Assembly: GCF_933775445.1 (NCBI RefSeq)
Contig: NC_065878.1
Span: forward strand, 12,783,395 to 12,847,394
Direction: 5' to 3'
DNA length: 64,000 nt
Source of the DNA: Argentina anserina
Taxonomy: Eukaryota; Streptophyta; Magnoliopsida; Rosales; Rosaceae
Position 1 is the first letter of the stretch. Each line of letters starts with the position of its first letter. The notes beneath the pieces were generated by a model. It saw only the letters and a program-made list of their open reading frames with translations, had not been told where the DNA came from and did no database searches. Shown piece by piece: positions 12,149 through 22,157 of this stretch. The translations under genes and the position numbers were made by a program.

Positions 12149-12910
12149 TAGGGCTGGACTTTATGACACCGAAAAAACTGAAACCGGCCATAACCGAACC
12201 GCACCGAAACTGAGAAACTGAAACCGAACGAAATCATTTCGTCGGTGCCGGAAACCGAACCGAACTGAGCAGTTGGTGTCGGTTATCGGTTATATGCTTT
12301 CAGAAAACCAATGAAAACCAAACCGAACCGAGAATTGGGAGATAAAGTTATAACTTGTATTTGGTGAACATATATAATCGGGTGCTTATACAAATAATAT
12401 ATTTAGTAATAAATATATACACGCAGAGATATGTGATTTTGATTTTTGTGTGTACAATCATGCATGCAGAGATCTAATGTAATGCTTGAGGGTTTTGTCA
12501 ATTAACCCTCGTGTTAAGACAAGTCTTGACGTCTAAGGAAGAAGGTCATGAGGTTTAATGTGTATTTTGGTTAACTTGTGTTTCAACGAAGTACAATGTT
12601 TTTGTTTAGTTAATATTTAAGTTCTTGATTATTCATTTGGTGAATGTAACTTAATTGAAGTATTGACTTGTAGCTTACTCTTTCATTTTTAATCTTTTTA
12701 TTTTCATTAGTTAAGTACAAAAGGTCAATAAAGATATTAGGTTTTGTAACTGAAATGAAATCGAAACCGAACCGAATTATAGATTAACCGAAACTGCGGT
12801 TTCTATATATATTTTTCGATTTCAGTTTTGAAAAATATGAAACCGAGAGTTCGATATAGGTTTTCGGTTAGTGCTCATAAACCGAACCGTTGGCACCGAG
12901 TCCAGTCTTA
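12149..12910. mobile_element. hAT-like non-autonomous element, 762 bp
   Basis: The terminal inverted repeats are TAGGGCTGGACT (left) and TAAGACTGGACT (right, reverse complement). The flanks are CCGAAGAG (12141-12148) and CCGAAAAG (12911-12918), an 8-bp duplication with one mismatch. Both subterminal regions are packed with ACCGAA/TTCGGT motifs. This composition is familiar from widespread plant hAT derivatives. No transposase is encoded. Confidence 0.78.
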
Positions 12911-13025
12911 CCGAAAAGAGGGAGAGAAAAGAAAGGTGTTGAGGTGGGGTAAATACGTGTCGGGTTATTATTCGGTCGCATTATGCATACGGTTAGCGCA
13001 CGAAAGAATATCTTATATCTTTTAT

Positions 13026-13036
13026 CCTTATATATA
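13026..13036 (+). promoter_or_regulatory. TATA box candidate for mini-gene copy 2
   Basis: The sequence ttatatatac lies about 80 bp upstream of the ATG at 13113, a usual core-promoter spacing. It sits just left of the point where homology to copy 1 begins (about 13037), so copy 1 has a different upstream sequence. Confidence 0.35.
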
Positions 13037-13112
13037 CAGTATCCAACTCCTCCTCGAAACAAAAAAAAAAGAAGTAAAGAAAACCCAGAGATCTGTGTGC
13101 GGCGGAACTCAT

Positions 13113-13523
13113 ATGGGTCGTCGTCGCCGTTTTCGTGGAGGAGGAGGTGGAGGTGGAGGAGGTCAGTGCTTAAGCGTAGAATTCGGCAGTTAAAGTATTG
13201 GATTTCTGGGATCTGTAATTTATTGGTCAATTTGTTCTTACCCAATTCTTAGTTTAGAATTTAGATGCTGCCCTTCATCAACCTGCACTATTACGTTGTT
13301 GCATAATGTGTTCAATTAGCTAATATGGTGATATTTTTGATTGAATTCTATTCTCTTTCTTTCCTTATCACAGGCAGTGCGTGTGTGTGGGAGCGACTGG
13401 ACCCCCGCTATAGGAACCCGCATTCTCATAGAGCAAATCTGTGGTATTAAGGTGTCAACTGATTTGTCGGAGAAGGATGCCAATGATGCAATAGTGGCGG
13501 AGGTAATGGCGGCAATAAAGTGA
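13113..13523 (+). CDS. Hypothetical 64-residue Arg/Gly-rich protein (mini-gene copy 2)
   Basis: Two exons fit: 13113-13161 (MGRRRRFR followed by a Gly run) and 13378-13523, with a GT donor (gtcagt) and an acceptor after ggcag. The splice phase matches (49 + 146 = 195 bases, 64 codons plus stop). The C-terminal part contains VCGSDWTPAIGTR, a predicted amphipathic stretch, and ends AEVMAAIK. I do not recognise the family. The same C-terminal exon is present in copy 1 with a handful of changes, which gives weak evidence of conservation. Alternatives are a fragment of a longer gene that lost middle exons (copy 1 has about 1 kb more here), or a non-coding transcript. Expression is unknown. Confidence 0.4.
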
Positions 13524-13556
13524 TGGCTGCAAATGATGTATCACTGGCAGGCAATT

Positions 13557-13840
13557 AGACAGTAACTTGTTAAAGTACTCTTGCATTTGAGGTGATCATG
13601 CATGTTTGTACTTGAACAGCCTTTGTTATCTTGATTCATTTTCATTGTTGCAACCACCACTCAAAGCATAAGGTTATATAAGAGTACAGAAGAAGGGTTT
13701 GCAGAGGATGTGGATCGCATCACCTTGCACTTAGCATGGTCTTGGGCTCTTGGCGCACCCTACAAACTTAGTTCACAGATTTCAACTTTCATTTGTAAGA
13801 TATAGCATCTAGAACCAGTTAAGGGAAGGTAGATGGAGTG
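13557..13840. repeat. 3' flank of the mini-gene duplication
   Basis: This continues the homology with copy 1 beyond its hAT insertion (compare 9064-9340): taacttgttaaagtactctt and the downstream gcataaggttatataagagt are shared. Copy 1 has about 100 extra bases in the middle. There is no gene of its own. Confidence 0.65.
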
Positions 13841-14079
13841 ATGGACCACCTTTACCAGCAACATTATCACCTTTACCATTCGATAAAGTTGCTCAACACC
13901 AATGTAGAGACTTTCATAATTTTTTTATTACGTGTTGTCAGCCCGAGTTCTTCAGCACAATTTATGGTATTCTCCTCATACATCAACAAATTCCTTCTCA
14001 TTAAAAGCATGTACATATATCTTTCCACAAAATCTTGTTCGACAATGGAAACGGTACATATATACAAGTTTGTCAGCCC

Positions 14080-14774
14080 TCACCACAAACTAAACTTGTT
14101 GTATGAGGGTTTCATGGAAACCAAGAAAGCATAAGGGTTCATTAATTTAAATGCTTCAGCTCTCATGCGAGCTTCCCACAGATGCTGTCCTCTGAAAGTG
14201 CCAAAGGTGTCTCCACTATCGTTCTCTGCACGAAGATCAACTGTCCTGGTTAACAATTATAATGAGATGTACAATACATACTAGAAACAGGAATTGCAGT
14301 TGGCACATTACGCATATAACATGGTATAACAATAACTACAACATAAGTTAATACCCTACTTTTCGTTTCTGATTTGCACCAATGTGCCTCTTTCTTTTTC
14401 AATCTTGCTTGACCACTCGAGCTTGTTTTGTACTTCTTCCGTGGCTGAGCACTCAGCACTGGAGAGGCATATGAGACTTCAAGAGACACATCATCATCTT
14501 CATCATCAGGTTCTTCAGTTTCAGACATTAGCTCTGCAAATGTCTCTCTTCCATGGATATCCACATGGAAGTGTGAGTTTCTAGCATAATGGAAGACTAA
14601 AAGTTGCCTATACTTTATGTCATTCTGTTGCAGAAACTTATTCCACCCCTTCTGGAAATAGAACTTGTTATTGACCTCTTCCACATGAACAGGACAGGTT
14701 TGGTCTGTGGTTTGCAGACTGTACTGGCGACGCACGTTTCCATGGAAATGCTTGACAAATGTTATTGGGATATT
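14080..14774 (-). pseudogene. REM-type B3 DNA-binding domain gene, partial
   Basis: One clear exon, 14774-14355 (140 codons), starts after a ttgttacag acceptor with NIPITFVKHF and continues through VEEVNNKFYFQKGWNKFL to RNSHFHVDI. This is a plant B3 domain of the REM (reproductive meristem) class, which binds DNA in the nucleus. An acidic stretch (EEPDDEDDD) and a basic tail follow. A second exon-like block, 14245-14080, reads REM-like NPYAFLVSMKPSY and stops, as if a second B3 domain were cut short; its splice phase does not match the first exon. The expected N-terminal exon is not found upstream, where the divergent small gene begins. Most likely a 5'-truncated, decaying copy. Confidence 0.6.
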
Positions 14775-14876
14775 CTGTAACAAAAGGAGGCAAGTTAACA
14801 GATTCCATACAAAAGTGTTAACTTGCCTCAGCACATATAATTGTTATACACACAGTAAATGTAAAGAATAAAAAGT

Positions 14877-14893
14877 CACGTGCTCCGCACGTG
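14877..14893. promoter_or_regulatory. Two G-boxes (CACGTG)
   Basis: CACGTG occurs at 14877-14882 and again at 14888-14893, 11 bp apart (one helical turn). They sit about 90-100 bp upstream of the ATG at 14980. CACGTG is the classic binding site of plant bZIP and bHLH factors. Their closeness to the start suggests a regulated promoter for the small gene to the right; this is inference. Confidence 0.45.
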
Positions 14894-14979
14894 TTGATGG
14901 CTCTCCAATAAAAAGGGGGTAGAGAGGGGGAATTCTGGAAAAAATTCACAGCCCTAATTATTCGTATTCGCATATTCAA

Positions 14980-15557
14980 ATGGGTTCTGCTCCCTCCCGA
15001 GGTTTGTTTCAATTTCCCTCTCCGATCTGAGTTCTGGGTCTATTTTAGATGTTTGGCATTGGCCTTGAATTTGATCGATACGCATGTGATATTGATGCTT
15101 TGATTTTTGAAACATGTAATAGAATTAAGTCGCAGTGAGCGCCAAGATGAGCTAGTCAAGATGATACCAGGTGGCGCTGCCAAGGTTATTCGTCGTCCAA
15201 AAACAAATCCAGATGGGTCAAACATTGTTACCCGCTCTAATTTTGAGTTTCCCTTGAAATATTGCGCCACTCTCGTCAAGGAGTTCTGCAAGGTACTACT
15301 TGTATTCACTCTTTGCTCTCTCTCAACTTCAACTACTTGACACGTATCTACATGTTTGGATGTAAATGTGCAAATCAATCTGCTCTTATGAGGATGCAAC
15401 ATGATCTACTATGTATCATCTTGATTTTTTCTTTTCTGGACAGTCAATGGGAGTTGATCCAAAACAGCAGAAGTACATTCGTAATACGCTTAGGACCTCT
15501 TGTGGTATTGATGTGGACTTGGAAAAGGTACAGATTGGTTCTGCTACTTCAAATTGA
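14980..15557 (+). CDS. Small three-exon gene of unknown function (101 residues)
   Basis: Exons 14980-15001, 15123-15292 and 15444-15557 are bounded by gtttgt, gtacta donors and aatag, gacag acceptors. They stay in frame (22 + 170 + 114 bases) from ATG to TGA. The product begins MGSAPSR, continues with ELSRSERQDELVK, then a basic segment (KVIRRPKTNPDG), VTRSNFEFPLKYC and a C-terminal helix-rich part with DPKQQKYIRNTLR. There is no signal peptide or membrane segment. I do not recognise the family. The third exon could instead end at 15527 (gtacag donor) and continue into a lost gene body, in which case this is the 5' part of a longer gene. Three consistent splice junctions argue for a real gene or a recent relic. 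Confidence 0.5.
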
Positions 15558-15559
15558 TC

Positions 15560-17130
15560 AAACATAAGATGGTATCAAGGAGATTCCTGGATAAATTGAG
15601 TGTTTGTATTAGTAGTTAGTACCACCACCTACTCAATCCTGTTAATTATCTGTTACTGGTAGTTTGTGAATTCAGTCATGAGCTTTAATATTACTTGTTT
15701 TTCTTTTCAAGCTTCATGATCAAACATTTGTCATCAAGTGTGATCTTTTTATTTAATCATATCATATGCGACGAAAAATGGGAGTGTCATCTATGCCGTG
15801 TTATAACTCTATCTAACAGACAGGAGTAAAACTCCATGTCTGCAGAACATGGTTTGAACTTAATCTGAAAAATGAGCTGACTGTTATTTCTTTGGTTGAT
15901 GCTTCTATTACCTGAATTGCACTATATATAACCTAAGATTAACCACTTAATCATATGCTTGTTACTATTATCATTTTGATTGTGCTTATAGGCTATGAGA
16001 ACCAACGGCCCTTGTTCGGTTCTTCCAATCAGAGTGCTGCCCTCTTGAATTGGTGACTGTCCACTAAAGCCAACCCCGAATATTACTTGTAGGATACACG
16101 ATCTGCAAGGCCCTTGTACATTTTGTCTCCCAACTCTTTCTGTAAAAACTAACTTCAAAAATGAAAACGTACAACTGGAATAGGATTTTCAACACACAAC
16201 CTTCTCTGTTGCAGTTGAAAGTCTTCAGTTTCATAACACAATCACAGCTAGAGGTTTGATCCCAATAATCATAAGCTCAACACCCCATGCGCCTGACCAT
16301 GATTAATGGGTTCTGATATTCTCGTCCTGTTCCTGATTACCATCATGTTTGTTTGGCACTATGCAACTATCGAGAAGTACTCATAGCTCATTCTACTCAG
16401 ACCCTCATCAAATGGATCCATCCAGCAGTTCAACACACTTGTACGATTTCAGTGGCAAGGACGCTTTCATTTTAGAGCTACTAACCAAGGACCAATACTA
16501 ATTATCAAAGAACGAAACTAGTAGAAATAGAAGCTTGTGATTCCCCCTTATATTGGCTGTGTATTTATAACAAGTTTTGTATTAGTAACTTATTGGCATA
16601 GCAAAGCAACTAAGAGTTATGATAGAGACATTAATTGCCTGAAAAGAAAATTTGAAGCACTTGACATACGTACAAAGTAAGAAGGGTAGTCTACATATTG
16701 TGATGCATATATGTGCCTTATTCCTATCAATCTCCTCATTATAACCTTTGCAAGTTTGCATGCCTGTTTAATTTAGAGCACCAACATATGCAATTGTTGT
16801 TGCGATTGGTTATCTTTTTCCAGTTTTTCACCAACAAGCAGTAATGGAAAAGACTATCTTTACAGATTGCTGAGTTTGATACAAATGGTTATCTAATTTA
16901 CGGATGATAATTAATTCAACAAAAAAAATTACGGTATGCTAATTCTGCTTGGAAAGATAGTAGTAAGTTATTTTGCTCAACTCACTGTTGGTAAACTTGT
17001 CATTGACTTTCCAAGACTAAAAAATAGAAGAGACTAGTTATATTGTACAAAAAGTGTCAGTATTTTGCAGTAGTTTGTATTTTGATTCAAAAGTCATCTA
17101 TGTACATGCATACATAGCAGTATCTGTATG
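15560..17130. other. Intergenic, no gene seen
   Basis: AT-rich sequence with only short unsupported frames (for example minus strand 16158-15922). No domain, inverted repeat with target duplication, or RNA gene is recognised. Confidence 0.5.
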
Positions 17131-17425
17131 TTTTCACTAAAATTGATTTGAGTGCACATAAGTAAAGGGCATCCACATAGTTAAGTTACTTAGATTGATA
17201 TGCACTACGCACCTGAAGTTGATTTCGATCTTTTTTCTTGAAATCTTCAGGCAAGTCATGACTAGTAGTAGCACTATTTGGTATGAATTCTTGATTCTGC
17301 CTTTTCTTCGATCCCCTATGCTTCTTCTTCCTCCACTCACATACCGAATCCCACTCATGATCATCAGCATCATTATTAACACCACTAGACTTGGACATTT
17401 TCTTCTCAGTCTTCAACTTCACCTC

Positions 17426-17556
17426 ACTTGAATTGAACAGATTATTGCTTGAATGATTCATTTACAGATTACACTTCATTATATAGGCTAATTCTAGCAC
17501 TATTCTACCTACTAATTTCCACTAACTCCAACCACTAATTTCCACTAACTCCAACA
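17426..17556 (-). repeat. Copia 3' LTR (131 bp)
   Basis: In minus sense it begins TGTTGGAGTTAGTGG and ends with TTCAAGT, next to the target duplication. It matches 19912-20074 apart from single changes and a length difference. The 3' terminus is not the usual CA. Confidence 0.88.
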
Positions 17557-17565
17557 CTCCCCCTC
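17557..17565 (-). other. Copia polypurine tract
   Basis: In minus sense GAGGGGGAG lies immediately before the TG of the 3' LTR, the standard plus-strand priming site of copia elements. Confidence 0.85.
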
Positions 17566-19252
17566 AAGTTGGTGCATACATATCAACCATGCCCAACTTG
17601 CTAAGTGAATCATAAAAGACCTTTTTAGACACTCCTTTTGTGAGCATATCGGCAAGTTGCTCTTCTGTAGAAACAAAAGAAAAACTGATGATCTTTGCGT
17701 CTAGCTTCTCCTTTATAAAATGACGATCAACCTCCACATGTTTCGTACGATCATGTTGCACCGGATTATGGGAGATATCAATGGCTGCCTTGTTGTCACA
17801 GTACAGCTACATAGCACATTCAGGTTTAATACCCAAATCTTGTAGCAAACTTCTAAGCCATAACAATTCGCACACTCCCTGAGCCATACCTCTGTATTCT
17901 GCTTCAGCACTAGATCGTGCTACCACATTTTGTTTCTTACTCTTCCATGTAACAAGATTACCTCCAACAAAGGTAAAGTACCCTGATGTGGATCTTCGAT
18001 CTGTAATATTTCCAGCCCAGTCTGCATCTGTGAAGCCACAAATCTCGAGGATATTGTTGTGATTAGAAAACATTACTCCTCTCCCTGGAGCTGACTTCAA
18101 GTACCTTAAAATCCTCACAACAGCATCCATGTGATCCACACTCGGATTATGCATAAACTGACTCACTATACTTACTGCATACGCAACATCTGGTCGGGTA
18201 TGTGACAAATAAATCAGGCGTCCAACTAGCCTCTGATAACGAGTTTTGTCAGTGGGCACTTGATCTGAGTACTCTGCTAACCGATGGTTTTGCTCAATAG
18301 GAGTATCAATTGGAGTGCAATCTAACATACCTGTCTCTGTTAGTAGATCAAGGATGTACTTCCTCTGACACAAATAGATACCATCACTTCCCCGGGCTAC
18401 CTCAATTCCTAAGAAGTACTTGAGTGTACCTAGGTCCTTCATTTCAAACTCTGTGGCAAGCTGTCTTTGTAATCTATCCACCTCAATAGTATCATTACCA
18501 ATAACTACCATATCGTCAACATATATGATTAGAGCTGTTACCTTCTCTTGTTGGTGTTTGAGAAACAATGTGTGGTCTGAATTACTCTGCATGTAGCCAA
18601 TTTTTCTCATGAATTGTGAGAATCTTCCAAACCAAGCACGAGGTGACTGTTTAAGACCATACACAGACTTTCTTAATCTGCATACGGAGTTACTTGGAGA
18701 AGTGGCCACATATCCAGGTGGAAGATCCATGTATACTTCTTCTGTTAGTTCTCCATGAAGGAATGCATTCTTAACATCAAACTGCCTAAGTGGCCAGTTC
18801 AAGTTAGCAGCGATAGAGAGCAATACCCGGATAGTGTTTATCTTTGCAACAGGTGCAAATGTCTCATCATAGTCTATGCCATATGTCTGGGTGAACCCCT
18901 TTGCTACTAGGCGTGCTTTATACCGGCTTACTAACCCATCTGGATTGTGCTTCACTGTAAACACCCATCGACATCCTACAGTCTTCTTGCCACATGGTGG
19001 AGGTACAAGCTCCCAAGTATTGTTCTTTTGTAATGCTTCCATCTCTTCCTCCATTGCTTTTCTCCATTTTGGATCTCCCAATGCATCCTGCACTTTGTTA
19101 GGTACTGATACAGTAGATATTTGATTCACGAATGACTCATATGACTTAGATAATCTTTTGGTAGATATAAAATTGGCCACCGGATACTTGGTTTTAGTCT
19201 GAAAGGTAGGTTCATATTTTTTTGTGGGTTGACCTCGAGTATTGAAAGCCAT
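17564..19252 (-). pseudogene. Copia reverse transcriptase-RNase H, one internal stop
   Basis: A 1.69-kb frame from ATG 19252 carries the copia pol C-terminal half: the linker with ALGDPKWRKAM and NNTWELVP, the reverse transcriptase with FDVKNAFLHG and the catalytic YVDDM, then the RNase H region with FTDADWAG and RSSAEAEYRG, and the tail LADMLTKGV. The frame is interrupted once, by a TAG at 17809-17807 where family members have a glutamine codon. After it the same frame continues to 17564. No integrase or protease is present upstream. The otherwise clean frame indicates a fairly recent insertion. Confidence 0.93.
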
Positions 19253-19254
19253 AC

Positions 19255-19898
19255 CAATTAAAAAAGAATCTGTCTTTGGTGCACTTGCACTGACGGGGAG
19301 GATGCACAGATAAGGAAAAAGACGACTGATTCTTGTCGGACCGGGTCGGATCGGGCGAACCGGGTCGGGTCGGGCGAACCGGGTCGGGTCGGATCGACGA
19401 ATCGGGTCGGGTCAGATCGACGAACCGGGTCGGGTTACACGCAGTTTGGGCTGGGCTGTGCTGGGTTGGAACTGAGCTGGGCTGGGCCTGAGTTGGGCTG
19501 AGGTGGGCTGCGCCGGGTCGCAACGAACTGGGCTGGGCTAAAAAACGGGTCGGATACCCACATGCACGTCGGGGAAGAACCAGAAGAATCCTCGGGGAGG
19601 ATCGGCGAGCTGTGACGTCGGGCGTGGAGCGGCGACGTCTGTCGTGGAGCGGCGACGTCCGGCGGGGCAGCAGGAGCGAGACAGCAGCAGCGGCAGCACC
19701 TAGGGGGTAGCAGCGGTGCCGGAGCAGCAGGCGGTCGGAGAGGGCCGGAGCAGCAGGCGGCGACGTCGGGAAGGCAGCGGCGATGTCAGAGAGGGCCGGA
19801 GGGCAGCGGTGAGACAGTGACGCAGCGGAGGTGATAACCGGCCGGAAAAAAAGATAAAAACGGGAAGAAAAATCCCAGGAGAAAAACAGAGCACAAGA
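19255..19898. other. GC-rich leader of the copia element with CGGGTC repeats
   Basis: Between the primer-binding site and the pol frame, composition changes sharply to GC-rich. 19340-19445 is built of repeats of gaaccgggtcgggtcgg and related units; 19440-19560 repeats gggctgggct; 19600-19820 is a GC-rich block with gagcggcgacgtc and gcagcagg repeats. Open frames here are low-complexity and not credible genes. It replaces the usual gag-protease-integrase region. Confidence 0.7.
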
Positions 19899-19911
19899 GG
19901 CTCTGATACCA
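19899..19911 (-). other. Copia primer-binding site (initiator tRNA-Met type)
   Basis: In minus sense TGGTATCAGAGCC directly follows the 5' LTR. This is the conserved plant copia primer site complementary to the initiator tRNA-Met 3' end. Confidence 0.92.
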
Positions 19912-20074
19912 ACTTGAATTGAACAGATTATTGTTTGAATGATTCATTTACAGATTACACTTCATTATATAAGCTAATTCTAGCACTATTCTACCTACTA
20001 ATTTCCACTAATTTCCACCAACTATTCCACTAATTTCCACTAACTCCAACCACTAATTTCCACTAACTCCAACA
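19912..20074 (-). repeat. Copia 5' LTR (163 bp)
   Basis: Direct repeat of 17426-17556, bounded on the outside by ACCTC at 20075-20079. It has extra internal ccactaatttccac units compared with its partner. Confidence 0.88.
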
Positions 20075-20689
20075 ACCTCAAACTCTTTTAAAGTTTCAGT
20101 CTCTTTCTTGAACTCTTATGTCTCTTCAAGCAGGTCGCCAGTAGTATTGGGTTTTAATTTCTTGCCATCCCCTTCATGCTCATCTTGGTTTTCTTTTCAA
20201 ACCATTCTTTTCTAAGCTCATATCTTTTCGTTCTCTATTACTGTTTTCATACTGCGGCTGCCATCCCCTTGGCTTTTTTGGAATAAATGGACCTGGTTCT
20301 TTCTCTACAACACAATTTGATTGTTTCTTGGACTTTAAGGTACCCATTTGGACTTGAACGTACCCACTATTAGCTCCTCGGGTTTTTTCAGGCTCCATTT
20401 TTATAGGCTTCTGTTTCTTCGATGTTACCACCAGAGGTTTATTGGAAGCATTCTTCTCTGCGATCCCAGTTTCTTGCTTAGTCGAAACTGATTGGTATAC
20501 GACGGTTTCCTCTTTCTTGGAGTCGAAGGTACCCATCATCCTCTGCTTTTCTAATTGCTCATCTTGCTTCAGTAGAATGTCATTGGCAACTATTGTTAAT
20601 AACTCCATAACTGATAAGTTGGGACCAAAATCCATGCCCTCCAAATCTTGCTTGCTCAAAAGCTCCATCTGGTCTTCTTCTTGATGCTA

Positions 20690-21010
20690 TCAATTCCAGA
20701 AATTAAGACATAAACTCAAGCCCAAAGAATAAGTAAAACAAAACTGATTAATTATTTAATGCAAAAATATCTAAAATATCTTTATTTTCGTGAAAATTAT
20801 CAAATGTCACCCATAGATCTAACAAATTTCTCTCTTCTCATTTTTTTCTTTTTTCTGGAAAATTTAAGTTTTCCGGCCAAACCACCGGCAATTTAGAGGT
20901 GTGCCAATATATAAAGTTGTTCCTTATGTCATGAGTTTTCATTTAAGTACCATATTGCATATGTTTTGAGAAATTTTAAATTTTGCTCACTAAAAACCAC
21001 AGTATCAGTT
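20690..21010. other. Non-coding AT-rich stretch
   Basis: Many stops in all frames and no recognisable element. Confidence 0.5.
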
Positions 21011-21018
21011 AGTTTCTT

Positions 21019-21130
21019 AGTCGACACTAGCAGTTAGATTCATAGTCGACAGTAGCATGTATCTTCCAAGTCGACAGTAGCATGTGTCTTTCAAGTCGAC
21101 AGTAGCATGTGTCTTCCAAGTCGACAATAG
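21019..21130. repeat. 25-bp tandem repeat containing GTCGAC
   Basis: AGTCGAC recurs at 21019, 21044, 21069, 21094 and 21119, an exact 25-bp period, with agtagcatgtgtcttcca filling the later units. The first two units are more diverged. Confidence 0.85.
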
Positions 21131-21135
21131 AGCAG

Positions 21136-22149
21136 GGCATGGTATAATTAACAAATTTATTTCCGTTTATTTACTATAAGAACCAATCAGAAACAATCAC
21201 AGTAAAAAAATGGACCAATAATATTAAGATAGTGTGCGGATATATATAATAATTGGAGACCGTCCTAAAAACAATCCTCTCATACGTGTTTTATATCATG
21301 TTCTTTTAAAATATGAACAATGACAATCATATGTGCTAAACCGGCCAGTAACTAAATCAAGCATAAAAGGGTTGATAGAGTTCCAAATAAGGTTTAAAAA
21401 TCCTATGCTGTAAATTCATGGTGTCCTAGATTCACCACTGTTTAATTAATTTCCTTGCTCATCAATAAATAAATGAATAAAACTAAATGAAGCTAGGTTT
21501 GAATTGCACCACCAACTTGGTCATGCTGGATCAACATAAAGGATTGTCACTTATCAGTCATCTCAACGAGATCAATATTCAAGTGGTAACCATTTTCAGG
21601 GACTACTGTCTAGCTTCAACTGGTAACTCAAGTATGATACCGTAACAATAGGATACAATTGCACGAAGTTGATGGAGGTAGTCTAACTGAAAATTGATCC
21701 ATATATTACCACAGATATAAACACTACTACATGATAAGCAAATAGCTATTACAACTGCTTAAGTCTAGTTCTAGTCGACCAGGATATGTACCCGCCGAGT
21801 GGGCTGCCATGCCCTGCTATACCCTGTAAATTTTGCCCCCCTCACATGGTGTCCTAACTGTCCTTTGGACCAGCAATCTTACTCCAATGAATGATACCAA
21901 TCATATATGTGGGGGTTGTCCTCAAATAAAAGCAATATCTTCCCGGTATGTGGTCGTCGAGATTTGCCGGCTACCATCATCCCAATTCAAAGTGGTTAAA
22001 CTGATACACCGATTTTGTTATAGGTTACTATCACCAGTAGTGTATCGACATTCTTGGATAGTAACCGGCCTACTCATGATTTGCCCAACTTCAGAGAATC
22101 GATCACATTGAACATAAATGCAACAGAAAGCTTGATCGGAATATATTAG
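21136..22149. other. Intergenic, no gene seen
   Basis: Short frames such as 21833-22111 show no domain or splice support. No inverted-repeat element with a clear target duplication was identified. Confidence 0.5.
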
Positions 22150-22157
22150 ACTCCACC

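Larger units (their letters stand above)
17426..20074 (-). mobile_element. Internally deleted Ty1/copia retrotransposon, 2649 bp
   Basis: Short direct LTRs (17426-17556 and 19912-20074), a tRNA-Met-type primer-binding site, a polypurine tract and a 5-bp target duplication ACCTC (17421-17425 and 20075-20079) define a complete insertion on the minus strand. Only the linker, reverse transcriptase and RNase H region of pol remains; gag, protease and integrase are missing. A GC-rich 0.65-kb leader lies between primer site and coding region. The 5' LTR is 32 bp longer than the 3' LTR because of extra copies of the tttccact-type repeat. It could only move using proteins supplied in trans. Confidence 0.92.
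17213..20668 (-). pseudogene. Unrecognised gene disrupted by a copia insertion
   Basis: The right segment, 20668-20075, opens MELLSKQDLEGMDFGPNLSV and is hydrophilic and Lys-rich (KKPRGWQPQYENSN). The left segment, 17425-17213, continues with EWDSVCEWRKKKHRGSKKRQ and ends at a good donor (cag|gtgcgt). Removing the retrotransposon and one copy of the 5-bp duplication leaves the two segments in the same frame at the junction (FEV/KLKTEK), so a coding exon was hit. The gene also carries a one-base frameshift in the A-rich run near 20188 and an in-frame TAA near 20120. It was therefore probably already decaying, or has decayed since. It could be an upstream part of the B3 gene to its left (same strand), but no exon chain links them. 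Confidence 0.5.

Noticed and set aside
12868..13252. Overlapping long frames on both strands over mini-gene copy 2
   Set aside because: They cross the hAT end or the intron; the spliced 64-codon model is more consistent with the duplicate locus.
19212..19523. Minus-strand frame of 103 residues rich in Pro/Arg/Thr
   Set aside because: Low-complexity translation of CGGGTC and GGGCTG repeats in the copia leader.
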